From UPXZ01 sp049840795 (GTDB taxonomy: Bacteria > Bacteroidota > Bacteroidia > Bacteroidales > Paludibacteraceae): a stretch of 64,000 nucleotides of DNA. Shown here one piece after another: positions 39,337 to 48,471 of this stretch (positions within the stretch are counted from its first letter, which is position 1; the number at the start of each line of letters is the position of its first letter). Location of the stretch: the NCBI GenBank assembly GCA_049840795.1, contig JASGJK010000016.1:1-64000 (forward strand). Direction: 5' to 3'. The notes beneath the pieces were generated by a model, which was given only the letters and a program-made list of their open reading frames with translations, was not told where the DNA came from and did no database searches. Both the position numbers and the translations under genes were made by a program.

Positions 39337-41880
39337 TTATTTACTTTCAGGATATAAATCGTTCCACCAGCTCGCATCATCTTTTAGCCATTTGGCAAAC
39401 CAAGCATATATACTATGATTCCAATTGATGCGTTTTTGAAAATTCAAGATAATGTGGTTTTCGTCTTTTACTTGTATAAACTCAACTTGTTTTCCAAGTA
39501 ATTTCAGGGCAGTGTACATTTGAATACTTTCTCCGGGTGGCACATTGGTGTCGGCAGTGCCATGTAAGAGTAAGAGCGGAGTATTTATTTTATCGGCGTG
39601 GAATAATGGACTTTGTTCGGTATAAAGCTCTGGATTATTCCAAGGATAACTTCCGGCACTTGCACCCGCGCTGTATGTGTAACCCCAAAATCCTTCACCC
39701 CAGTAACTTGACAAGGCGCTGATACCTGCGTGAGATGCTCCGGCAGCAAAAATATCGGTTTTAGTGAGTAAATATTGTGTCATAAATCCACCGTACGAAG
39801 CTCCAATACAACCTACCTTTTTACTATCAGTGTATGGATGCGATGCTAAGAATTTTTGAGTACCTTCTATAATCTCATCGGCAGTATATTTTCCCCAGGC
39901 ATTTACATGACGAGCGGCAAATTCTTGTCCATAACCTGTTGTTCCACTTGGATTTAGAGTGTAAACCACGTAATCCATTCCAGCATAAACGTTGAGTGGG
40001 TAGGTACTTTCGAAGGTGCGCTGTGTGGGGCTGGTACCACCATAATAATACACAATAACCGGATATTTTTTTAACGGATCAAAATGTGGAGGGAGGTAGT
40101 ATCGTCCCTGGATGGTATCTCCACCTTTGCTGACAAAATTCCACTCCTTCATTTCACCAAGTTGAAGGGTAGCGAGCCGATCGCCGTATGGATCTGAAAT
40201 CAATTCGGATTTTAAATCTTTCAGATTCAAAACATAAGCGCGTGATGAGTTGGCGTAACTTGAACCGGTATAACTTGCTTTCAGACTTTTATCAGCAAAA
40301 CTGATTGATTTTATCAGTTCTTCTTTCAGTGGGAGTTTCTCAAATTTTTTAGTTACAGGAGAATAACGATACATACTTTCACAATCTTTGTCTTCAACTT
40401 TTAGATAAATGCAGTTGTCGGCGTCATTCCACCATTGATTATTGATTGCCGGATCAAAATTTTTGGTTATAGGATCTATTTTTTTTGAAGATAAATCCAT
40501 AATATACGCTTGTGTATCATAGCTGTTACAAATTTCACCTTCTTTTATGTTCATCCCTATGCCATCAAAAGATTCAGCGCCACCGGTAATAAGTAATTGA
40601 TTGCCATCAGGAGAAAATTCGGCGCTACTCATAAAATATTGATTTTTGCTCACTGTTTGTGATTCCATTGTTTCCAAATTCAGTATATACAAACTGCTTT
40701 TGCCAAACGGACGATGCGTAAAATCTTCGCCATAAGTGGTAAAAAGTAAGCGTTTGCCATCACTACTTATATCTTGAATTGACGAAGACAACTTTCCAAA
40801 AGTCAATTGTTGCGATACGCCTGTTTCTAATTTATATTGATATATTTGATAACGGTCTCTGTAATAGTCTTGGCGGTCTTCAGGGGAAAGTAAGCGTATT
40901 AATCCTTCGGGTGTTTTCTCTTCCAAAGTTAATTTTTTGGAGTAATACAATATCTTTTCATCGGGTGAAATTGTGAAATTTTCAAGAGGTACATTCTTTG
41001 CAATTAGTTTCTTATCAGAAGTAACCGGGTCGAAAGTGTACATGTTAAATCCGGCGTAGTCGCTTTCAAAATAACGTAATTTATCAGACTGTGGCATCCA
41101 GTCTAACTGATTACGACTATCCGATTCGTTTAAAATTGTTCTTTTCTGTTTGGTGTCATAAATCTCGATATATCGTTGAGATTTTCCTTCGTCACTGGTA
41201 ACGGTGAAACGCATTAAAATAAATCGTCCGCTTGGCGAAATAGAAGTGGAAGAAACACGCTTACCGACTAAAACATCTTCAATAGTCATTCGTCTGGACG
41301 TCTTGTTGCCAATAGAGTAAGTCAATGCTGTGTCTTTTTCGTTGGGAGCAATGGTCAATTTGAATACCGGAGATAATTTTGCTGATGAGTTGGCTAAGTA
41401 TTTTAATACAATTCTTTTGCCATTTACATTCCCTTTAAGGTCTGCATCGACTGATTTTACATTTTTCAATGAATCTTCAACCGTTTTTTTATCAATCTCT
41501 TTTTTATCGTCAATATATAGTTCAAATAGATCAGGTGATTTTATACTGATTTTCCCTTTCCCGTATTTGTTTCCCGAAATGTAAAAAGAAATCAGATAAA
41601 ATACATTTCCTTTTGTCGGTTTCGGGAGCGAAAAGTATCCGGCAGTGTCGGGTTTGATGGTTGTAACAAATTTACTTTGTTCAGGAAAGTTTATGTCGGT
41701 AGCAAGTAAATTGTCGTTGGTATATTTTTTCCCTTTTATATCGATACTGTCAAGCAATATGGGTTTATAAACGGAGATTGGACCATACATCCAAAGTTCG
41801 GTAAAATTTACCTTTTTTGACTGTGCAGTCATAGTCAACATGGTCAGAAATGTGGCGAAAGTAAAAATGATTTTTTTCAT
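39337..41880 (-). CDS. Secreted S9-family (prolyl oligopeptidase/DPP-like) serine peptidase
   Basis: 847 intact residues with a signal peptide (MKKIIFTFATFLTMLTMTAQ). A beta-propeller-like region follows (SPSGRFILMRFTV; DSRNQLDWMPQSDKLRYFES; SPDGNQLLITGG). The C-terminal alpha/beta hydrolase has the nucleophile in GASYGGFMTQYLL (Ser695), Asp in LLLHGTADTNVPPGE and His in DENHIIL. Such enzymes release di- or oligopeptides in the periplasm, fitting an organism that ferments peptides. It converges with putA; a weak hairpin (39270-39311) lies between. Confidence 0.92.
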   Translation of the reverse strand: MKKIIFTFATFLTMLTMTAQSKKVNFTELWMYGPISVYKPILLDSIDIKGKKYTNDNLLATDINFPEQSKFVTTIKPDTAGYFSLPKPTKGNVFYLISFYISGNKYGKGKISIKSPDLFELYIDDKKEIDKKTVEDSLKNVKSVDADLKGNVNGKRIVLKYLANSSAKLSPVFKLTIAPNEKDTALTYSIGNKTSRRMTIEDVLVGKRVSSTSISPSGRFILMRFTVTSDEGKSQRYIEIYDTKQKRTILNESDSRNQLDWMPQSDKLRYFESDYAGFNMYTFDPVTSDKKLIAKNVPLENFTISPDEKILYYSKKLTLEEKTPEGLIRLLSPEDRQDYYRDRYQIYQYKLETGVSQQLTFGKLSSSIQDISSDGKRLLFTTYGEDFTHRPFGKSSLYILNLETMESQTVSKNQYFMSSAEFSPDGNQLLITGGAESFDGIGMNIKEGEICNSYDTQAYIMDLSSKKIDPITKNFDPAINNQWWNDADNCIYLKVEDKDCESMYRYSPVTKKFEKLPLKEELIKSISFADKSLKASYTGSSYANSSRAYVLNLKDLKSELISDPYGDRLATLQLGEMKEWNFVSKGGDTIQGRYYLPPHFDPLKKYPVIVYYYGGTSPTQRTFESTYPLNVYAGMDYVVYTLNPSGTTGYGQEFAARHVNAWGKYTADEIIEGTQKFLASHPYTDSKKVGCIGASYGGFMTQYLLTKTDIFAAGASHAGISALSSYWGEGFWGYTYSAGASAGSYPWNNPELYTEQSPLFHADKINTPLLLLHGTADTNVPPGESIQMYTALKLLGKQVEFIQVKDENHIILNFQKRINWNHSIYAWFAKWLKDDASWWNDLYPESK

Positions 41881-41975
41881 ATTTTAGAAGTTATAATTTT
41901 ATCAACAGATAGAAATATTGTGAGAGTCGTAATTGCTTTGTTTTTATTGTTAAAAATAAAATAATATTCTGTATA

Positions 41976-43040
41976 TTAACTACTTATTTGTTGTAGCTCG
42001 GTGAGTATGATGTTATTTTCTTCAGATGAGCCAACAGTAATTCGCAAGCAACCCAAGCACAATGTTACCGAATTTCTATTTCGTACGATAATTCCTTTTT
42101 CTACCAATTTCCAGTATATATTGTTCGCATCATCTACTTTTACCAACACAAAATTGGCATCGGTAGGATAGATATGCTGCACTAATTTTAGTTGAGATAA
42201 TTCGTGGATGAGTCTTTTTCGTTCATTTAACAAAACAGCTACCCAATTTTTCATCTGATTCTTGTTTGCAAATGTTTCAAGCATATATTTTTGGGTAAGA
42301 ATATTGATATTGTAAGGGTATTTTATTTTGTTGAATACGGCGATGATTTCTTCCGAAGCGTAAGCCAATCCCAAGCGTACACCGGCGCTTCCCCACGCTT
42401 TGGAAAAAGTTTGGAGGATAATGAGATTGGGATATACAGACAGATATGACGAAAAGCTTTTTTCCGAAGAAAAGTCTATATAGGCTTCATCTACGACTAC
42501 AACGCCTTGAAAATTTTCAATTGTTTTTAGAATTTCGTTATGTTTAAGACTGTTTCCGGTAGGATTATTTGGCGAACAAAGCCAAATAACTTTGGTATTT
42601 TCATCTGTTTCTGCCAAAATATTGTCAGCATAAAACTGAAAATCAGCATCAAGGAGCACTTTCCGATAGACTACATCATTAATGTCGGCACATACTTTAT
42701 ACATTCCATACGTGGGTTCTATTGCTACCACATTATCAATTCTGGGTTCACAAAACGCTCTATAAATCAGGTCAATAGCCTCATCACTTCCGTTACCCAA
42801 AAAGATGTTTTGAGCCGAGACCTGTTTAATGCTTTCAATCTCCTTTTTAACTTTCCATTGAAGCGGATCTGGATAGCGGTTGTATGGAACATTATACGGA
42901 TTTTCGTTTGCATCCAAATAAACGGAGGCTTCACCTTTAAATTCGTCGCGAGCGCAAGAATAGGGGTGAAGTGAAGCTATATTTTTGCGAAGCAGTCTTT
43001 CAATCCCCTTAAAAGAGAATGTTGACGTATGTTCTATCAT
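41976..43040 (-). CDS. hisC: Histidinol-phosphate aminotransferase
   Basis: 354 residues. Fold-type I PLP enzyme with HisC signatures: YLDANENPY (substrate/PLP region), NRYPDPLQ, FLGNGSDEAIDLIYRAF, CSPNNPTGNS, VVDEAYIDFS and the PLP-Lys segment LQTFSKAWGSAGVRLG, then Arg in RNRNSV. It converts imidazole acetol-phosphate to histidinol-phosphate in histidine synthesis. It lies 103 bases downstream of hisD on the same strand. No other his genes are in the window; the rest of the operon is not upstream here. Confidence 0.93.
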   Translation of the reverse strand: MIEHTSTFSFKGIERLLRKNIASLHPYSCARDEFKGEASVYLDANENPYNVPYNRYPDPLQWKVKKEIESIKQVSAQNIFLGNGSDEAIDLIYRAFCEPRIDNVVAIEPTYGMYKVCADINDVVYRKVLLDADFQFYADNILAETDENTKVIWLCSPNNPTGNSLKHNEILKTIENFQGVVVVDEAYIDFSSEKSFSSYLSVYPNLIILQTFSKAWGSAGVRLGLAYASEEIIAVFNKIKYPYNINILTQKYMLETFANKNQMKNWVAVLLNERKRLIHELSQLKLVQHIYPTDANFVLVKVDDANNIYWKLVEKGIIVRNRNSVTLCLGCLRITVGSSEENNIILTELQQISS

Positions 43041-43143
43041 ATTATTTTTCCAATTTATTTTTTAAAAAAATTGCTTTTCTCTTTTTATTCAGATGGTAAA
43101 TATCTGATTTATAAACGTATTATAAAAAGAATAGATAAGAGAA

Positions 43144-44424
43144 TTAGTCTTTTTCCAGTCTTACATTCACAGCATTCGCATGTGCGGTAAGCCCTTCGTT
43201 TTCAGCCATTAAAATAATAGCGTTACTCAAATTGTTTAATCCTTCCGGAGTGATTTGCTGGAAAGTGATTTTTCGCGTAAAACTATCAATATTAACACCG
43301 CTATACGCCTTAGCATGTCCGTTGGTAGGCAAGGTATGGTTTGTACCCGAAGCATAATCTCCGGCGCTTTCCGGTGCATAATTGCCTAAAAATACAGATC
43401 CGGCATTTGTAATATACTCAGATACACCCATATAATATTGTGTAGAAATAATCAGATGTTCGGGGGCATATTGGTTAGAGAATGCTACCGCTTCTTCCAA
43501 TGTGTTGAAAAGAATTATTCTACTGTGTTCCAATGATTTCCGAGCAAGTTCTTTTCGGGGTAGTTTTTCCAACTGAAGTTCTAATTGCTCTTTCACAGCA
43601 TCAATTATAGATTCACTTACCGTAACCAAAACAGCTTGGCTGTCGGTGCCGTGCTCTGCTTGAGATAACATATCCGCAGCAATGTAAGCGGGATTGGAAG
43701 TGTCATCGGCAATGATTAATACTTCGGATGGACCGGCAGGCATGTCAATAGCAACATCTTTTAAAGAAACAAGCTGTTTGGCAGCAGTGACGTACTGATT
43801 ACCGGGTCCAAAAATTTTATACATTTTCGGAATAGTTTGTGTACCATAAGCCATAGCCGCAATGGCTTGCGTACCGCCTACTTTGAATATGCGATGAATA
43901 CCGGATACTTTAGCAGCATAAAGAATTGCCGGATGAATTTTACCTTCGGCATTTGGAGGAGTACAAAGGATGATTTCATTACATTCGGCAATTTTTGCAG
44001 GAATAGCAAGCATCAACACCGTAGAAAATAAGGGCGCGCTACCACCGGGAATGTAAAGTCCGACTTTTTGAATGGGAACTGCTTTTTGCCAGCAAATGAC
44101 TCCGGGTGACGTTTGAATCTCTTTTGATTCAAAAATCTGTTCATTGTGAAATTTCCATATATTTCGCCGTGCCATTTCAATGGCTTGTTTCAGAGAAACG
44201 GAAAGCTGCTTCTCTGCCTCATCAATCTCTTCTTTGGCAACCTCCAGCATGTTTATTTCGACTCTGTCAAACTCTCTGGTGTATCTTTTTACGGCATCAT
44301 CACCGTTTATTTTTACATCATCTAATATTTTTTGCACTCGTTCAAATAGGGTACTGTAATCAAATGCGGGACGTTTGATTAGTTCTGTCCATTGTGTTGC
44401 TGATGGGTATATGATTGTTTCCAT
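43144..44424 (-). CDS. hisD: Histidinol dehydrogenase
   Basis: 426 residues, full length. Recognisable segments are VGLYIPGGSAPLFSTVLMLA, GGTQAIAAMAYGTQTIPK, IFGPGNQYVTAAKQLV, DMPAGPSEVLIIADD, the zinc-binding LSQAEHGTDSQ, YAPEHLII and SGTNHTLPTNGHAKAYSGV. It performs the last two oxidations, histidinol to histidine, with NAD. It is followed by hisC in the same direction, but a porin gene rather than hisG lies upstream. Confidence 0.96.
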   Translation of the reverse strand: METIIYPSATQWTELIKRPAFDYSTLFERVQKILDDVKINGDDAVKRYTREFDRVEINMLEVAKEEIDEAEKQLSVSLKQAIEMARRNIWKFHNEQIFESKEIQTSPGVICWQKAVPIQKVGLYIPGGSAPLFSTVLMLAIPAKIAECNEIILCTPPNAEGKIHPAILYAAKVSGIHRIFKVGGTQAIAAMAYGTQTIPKMYKIFGPGNQYVTAAKQLVSLKDVAIDMPAGPSEVLIIADDTSNPAYIAADMLSQAEHGTDSQAVLVTVSESIIDAVKEQLELQLEKLPRKELARKSLEHSRIILFNTLEEAVAFSNQYAPEHLIISTQYYMGVSEYITNAGSVFLGNYAPESAGDYASGTNHTLPTNGHAKAYSGVNIDSFTRKITFQQITPEGLNNLSNAIILMAENEGLTAHANAVNVRLEKD

Positions 44425-44520
44425 AGTGGAATATATTGTTGCTGCTTCTCTTATAAATTTAATTATGTTATTTATGCCTGATAGCTAAATATGCTGAATA
44501 TTAATGACATACATTGCTTA

Positions 44521-45534
44521 TTAAAACCGAGTGACAAATTCTAAAACCAATTTATTATCAATATTGGTTACTTGTTTTTTATAGAAATAATTTTCGTAAT
44601 TTAATCGAATATCGCTTAGAAATGGCTTGCCCAAGCTAAACGTAACCCCACTTGTTATGCGTGAACGTGCAATATGATCTGTAACAAATAAGCCCAAGCT
44701 GTTTGCATATCCTTTGTTATTGTCTGTCATCATATCGTAACGTACCAATGGCGTTATTTTTTGCAAATACGGTACCCCTATTTCTATATCGTACGCGCCC
44801 AGTGCAAAAAGTCCTATGGTAGATTTAAAGGCATTTTTTTCGTAAGTTTTGTAAAAGTATTCCGATTCTAAATGAAATCCGTAAAAGTTGAAATAGCAAC
44901 CGATGTCAACCATATTCATACGAATTGATTCAGGCTTTACGGAGTTATAGTTTAAGCTCAATTCAATGTTTTCGGAAGGAAAAACCTCTACGCGAGAAGC
45001 AAAACTCATATTATTGGTTTTCCAGTTTTGTTGCTCATAAAGTCCATCGCCATTATATGTTCCTATTGATATATTGAAAGGAATCATCCTTTTGTTCGAA
45101 AATAGGGCGGTGGCGCCAACATCACGCAAACCGGTAAGTTGCTTGCCAATAAACGAACGGTTGGCAAAATACAATTGATGAGGTGAACGGAGATTATCGG
45201 TACTAAACGGTATTTTTTGTTGTCCGATGGTAAATTTAAACCAGTTAATAGGTTGATAACGAATAAAGGCATCCAGCATTCGAGTGTCTCCTTCGTCCGA
45301 TAAATCAATTTCCGCTTTATAATAAATTACCGGATTGAGCCGTCCGTTTACGCTAAATCTTGCATTTCTAACCTGAAATCGGTGTGCATCTAAACTGGTA
45401 TTGTATTCGTATTTGGCACGTATGGTACCTTCTATATTTGGTTTATATTTGATGGAATCTGTGTCTAACGCCACAACCCGTTGAGACCAAACCACTACCA
45501 CCATCATAAATAGATAAATTGCAAAACGTCTCAT
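44521..45534 (-). CDS. Porin O/P-like outer-membrane channel
   Basis: 337 residues with a signal peptide (MRRFAIYLFMMVVVVWSQRV). The OprO/OprP-type barrel pattern includes FQVRNARFSVNGRLNPVIYY, AEIDLSDEG, FKFTIGQQKIPFS and ANRSFIGKQLTGLRDVGATA, and ends in a C-terminal aromatic strand (KLVLEFVTRF). The family includes phosphate or polyphosphate channels; the substrate here is not determinable. It is intact, on the same strand as hisD, and ends 96 bases before it. Confidence 0.87.
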   Translation of the reverse strand: MRRFAIYLFMMVVVVWSQRVVALDTDSIKYKPNIEGTIRAKYEYNTSLDAHRFQVRNARFSVNGRLNPVIYYKAEIDLSDEGDTRMLDAFIRYQPINWFKFTIGQQKIPFSTDNLRSPHQLYFANRSFIGKQLTGLRDVGATALFSNKRMIPFNISIGTYNGDGLYEQQNWKTNNMSFASRVEVFPSENIELSLNYNSVKPESIRMNMVDIGCYFNFYGFHLESEYFYKTYEKNAFKSTIGLFALGAYDIEIGVPYLQKITPLVRYDMMTDNNKGYANSLGLFVTDHIARSRITSGVTFSLGKPFLSDIRLNYENYFYKKQVTNIDNKLVLEFVTRF

Positions 45535-45566
45535 ATTATTTTACCTCAAATTTTCAAAAAATAATT

Positions 45567-46307
45567 TTACGATTTAGTATAGATTTTTTCCACATGGAGT
45601 AAATCCCACTTTTCATACAATTCCTGCATACTGTCCAACACGAGATTTGCACCGTTATTGCTCAATAATTCAGGGTCGAGAGGACCGGTATTTACTCCAA
45701 TAGTAAAAATCTTTGCACCCGATGATGCTTGTACGCCCATCGGAGCATTTTCAATAACGATGGCTTCCCACGGTTGTACCCCGGCTTTTTGCAATGCTTT
45801 TAAGTAAGGTTCGGGATGAGGTTTGCCGTGAGTGACATCAAACGCTGAGATAATGTCTTGCTTTGTAAAGATATTCGGAAAGTGTGTTGTCAAACTTTCA
45901 ATAAGCAGCGGTTGTGCCGAACCTGTAACAACCATAACTTTTAAACCTTTCTCCTTTAGCTTGTGCAATACTTCATACGCGTATGGCATACGGAGTGGCT
46001 CTCCAAATTCTTCAAAATACTTTGTTTTAAGCGCATAAATGTCTTTTTTCTCTTCTTCTGAAGCTTCGCGCCCATTTAATTTTACAAAAATACTGTTTAT
46101 CGTAGCTGTACCCGTACTTCCTTCGTTTAGATAAGCATCATAGCAGGTAAATGGTAATCCAGATTCGTTCATTGCTTTTTCCCAAGCTTCGGCGTGGTAT
46201 CTCATCGAGTCAAAAAGTACTCCGTCCATATCAAAATAAACGGCTTTGAGATTAAATCCTTGAAAATTGTTTGTTGTGAGGTAGTTTTGAATGTTTTTTT
46301 CTATCAT
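45567..46307 (-). CDS. HAD-superfamily phosphatase / phosphomutase-like
   Basis: 246 residues from the ATG at 46307, chosen over an upstream alternative because MIEKNIQNYL directly precedes the domain. HAD motifs are FDMDGVLFDSMRYHAEAW (nucleophile and acid Asp), VVTGSAQPLL (motif II), GKPHPEPYLKALQKAG (motif III Lys) and VIENAPMGVQASSGA (motif IV). The cap domain is of the beta-phosphoglucomutase type. The likely action is on a sugar phosphate; the substrate is unknown. It lies immediately upstream of the porin gene, 32 bases away. Confidence 0.88.
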   Translation of the reverse strand: MIEKNIQNYLTTNNFQGFNLKAVYFDMDGVLFDSMRYHAEAWEKAMNESGLPFTCYDAYLNEGSTGTATINSIFVKLNGREASEEEKKDIYALKTKYFEEFGEPLRMPYAYEVLHKLKEKGLKVMVVTGSAQPLLIESLTTHFPNIFTKQDIISAFDVTHGKPHPEPYLKALQKAGVQPWEAIVIENAPMGVQASSGAKIFTIGVNTGPLDPELLSNNGANLVLDSMQELYEKWDLLHVEKIYTKS

Positions 46308-46525
46308 AAACGGCTTTTTATCAATTCCCGACAAAGATACAAAAAACGACACAATTTTTAATAGATAAAATGGATGTAAATGAGATTTTATTTGCTTTAG
46401 TTAACCGGATTATACGTTTGAAAATGAAGTTTATATCATAATTTTGAGTATTGACACTAAAAAACTTTGTGTTTTTATATCCGTTTTTCATAAAAATAAA
46501 TTAATTTTGTGGTCTAAAAATGAGG

Positions 46526-46598
46526 CGGGATGTGGCGCAGTTGGTAGCGCGCTACGTTCGGGACGTAGAGGTCGCAGGTTCGAATCTTGTCATCCCGA
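46526..46598 (+). tRNA. tRNA-Pro (anticodon CGG)
   Basis: A 73-base cloverleaf with acceptor stem CGGGATG/CATCCCG, D-loop GCGCAGTTGGTAGCGC, anticodon stem CTACG/CGTAG with loop TTCGGGA (anticodon CGG), T-arm GCAGGTTCGAATCTTGT and discriminator A. CCA is not encoded. It reads proline codon CCG. Confidence 0.93.
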
Positions 46599-46606
46599 CT
46601 ACATGT

Positions 46607-46648
46607 ATAAAAGAGATTCATAAGCGCAAAGGTTTGAATCTCTTTTAT
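46607..46648 (+). terminator. Terminator after tRNA-Pro
   Basis: A 14-bp perfect stem (ATAAAAGAGATTCA, 46607-46620; complement 46635-46648) with a 14-base loop, starting 9 bases after the tRNA. Confidence 0.8.
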
Positions 46649-46733
46649 CGATTTTAAATAGTAGGAAATATTTGGATCAAAATTTGTTGTTTAATAAAAA
46701 AGGATTAATTAATCACGTAAAAATATAGAAGTT

Positions 46734-47243
46734 ATGAAATCACGTTTTTTGGTTTTATTATCGATTATTTCAATTGTACTTAGTTTTAGCGCTTGTAATT
46801 TAGGAAATGGATTTAGTGAAGCTACACCGCAAATTTATTTAGAAAAAAAAGCGAAACTCAACACCGATAGCATCATTGAATTTAGTTTAGCTTCGGACTA
46901 CTCTTCTTATAAGCTTGATACATTGCACGTTGGTGATACCGTTAGTTTTAAAATCTTTGTGGATGCTTATACAAATCAGGTAAAGCAATTAAATATAACG
47001 CCAAGTGACACAACGGCAGTTAAATTATTAGTGGCAGACTCCATAAAAACAGAATTTCTGTCACAATCAGACTTTAATAAGGGTATTTTTTATTTACCAC
47101 CAAATGTATATGGGTTAGAGTTTTCCGTTAAATTTACCACTCGCAAAGCCAAGGAAACTCTAAGTTATACATTAAATGTAACTTCAGATGCCAAAAAAGT
47201 AACCAATGTGAGTGAAGTTAAAATTCAATTTCCCATCAAATAA
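46734..47243 (+). CDS. Uncharacterised lipoprotein
   Basis: 169 residues with a lipoprotein signal: MKSRFLVLLSIISIVLSFSAC, Cys at position 21. The mature part is mostly beta-strand-like, with SLASDYSSYKLDTLHVGDTV and a final KIQFPIK; no catalytic motif is visible and I do not recognise a family. Probably anchored in the periplasm or outer membrane. It stands alone, 86 bases after the tRNA terminator. Confidence 0.75.
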   Translation: MKSRFLVLLSIISIVLSFSACNLGNGFSEATPQIYLEKKAKLNTDSIIEFSLASDYSSYKLDTLHVGDTVSFKIFVDAYTNQVKQLNITPSDTTAVKLLVADSIKTEFLSQSDFNKGIFYLPPNVYGLEFSVKFTTRKAKETLSYTLNVTSDAKKVTNVSEVKIQFPIK

Positions 47244-47489
47244 AAAGATGTGTTAGCTATATTTATCATTGACAAACCCGTGCTTTAGAATGAGATAGAT
47301 AGCATAACTATTGTTCGGCAAAACATAATTCAATATTGATAAACCATTAATATGTTGATTGTATAGTATTTTGCCTATATCAGTATTTGCTCGTATTCCA
47401 TCTTATTGCTACTTGCCGGATGTTAGGCATTTGTTGCTACTGTGTATGATAATAACCTATGACATTACCAAAAAAACATTACCAAATGT

Positions 47490-48344
47490 ATGACAAAAAA
47501 ACATATAATATTGCTGTTTATCTCGATTTTGACAAGTGGTTTCACTTACGGTCAACAAAACACAAATGATACGACCGATTGGAAATTGGTATGGAGCGAT
47601 GAATTTGACAAAAAGGGAGAATTAAATCCGGAATATTGGAACTTTGAAAACGGATTTGTGCGTAATAATGAAGCACAGTGGTATCAACCGCAAAATGCTT
47701 ATTGCAAAAGCGGTTTACTGATAATAGAAGCAAGACGGGAGAAAAAGCTGAATCCTAATTATGATGCTACATCAAAACAATGGCAAAAGAGACGTGAATA
47801 TGCCGAATATACCTCTGCCAGTGTAAATACAGCGAATAAAAAAGAGTTTCTCTTTGGTCGGTTTGAAGTGCGAGCACGTATTGATACGCTGGTGGGGCTA
47901 TGGCCTGCGATATGGACACTTGGTGCGAAAGGTACATGGCCCTCAAATGGTGAAATAGACATTATGGAATGTTATCCGATTCATGGTATTTCACATATAT
48001 TGGCGAATGTTGCCTGTGGTACGCAGAAACAGTACGTGGCAAAATGGAATAGTAAAACATATCCTTCTACCTATTTTACCAAAAAAAATAAAAACTGGGT
48101 AAAGAAGTATCATATCTGGCGTATGGACTGGGATAAAGAGTACGTCCGGCTTTATTTGGACGATGAATTACTAAATGAAGTAAGTGTAGAAGAAATGCAA
48201 AACGCTGATGGAACTTCGCCATTTCACCAGCCACACTATATTTTACTGAATTTAGCTATTGGTGGTAACAGAGGGGGAGACCCAGCCTTAACTAAATTCC
48301 CATCACACTACCAAATAGATTACGTACGAGTATATCAAAAATAG
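47490..48344 (+). CDS. Secreted GH16 beta-glucanase (laminarinase-like)
   Basis: 284 residues with a signal peptide (MTKKHIILLFISILTSGFTYG). GH16 landmarks are WSDEFDKKGELNPEYWNFEN, the catalytic GEIDIMECYP (Glu155 nucleophile, Asp157, Glu160 acid/base), HIWRMDWDKEYVRLYLDDEL, YILLNLAIGGNRGG and YQIDYVRVYQK. It would hydrolyse beta-1,3 or mixed-linkage glucans or related galactans in the periplasm or outside. Only the catalytic domain is present. It begins a cluster of glycan-related genes. Confidence 0.93.
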   Translation: MTKKHIILLFISILTSGFTYGQQNTNDTTDWKLVWSDEFDKKGELNPEYWNFENGFVRNNEAQWYQPQNAYCKSGLLIIEARREKKLNPNYDATSKQWQKRREYAEYTSASVNTANKKEFLFGRFEVRARIDTLVGLWPAIWTLGAKGTWPSNGEIDIMECYPIHGISHILANVACGTQKQYVAKWNSKTYPSTYFTKKNKNWVKKYHIWRMDWDKEYVRLYLDDELLNEVSVEEMQNADGTSPFHQPHYILLNLAIGGNRGGDPALTKFPSHYQIDYVRVYQK

Positions 48345-48471
48345 TTAACGTATCTATTTTTCCATATTTTCAATGAATGGTCTCAAATGAGAAAATAATC
48401 AACTTGTTTGACTTATTTTTACGTCTTCCTGCATAAATATTTTGTTTACATTTGAAAAATATTTTTATGCC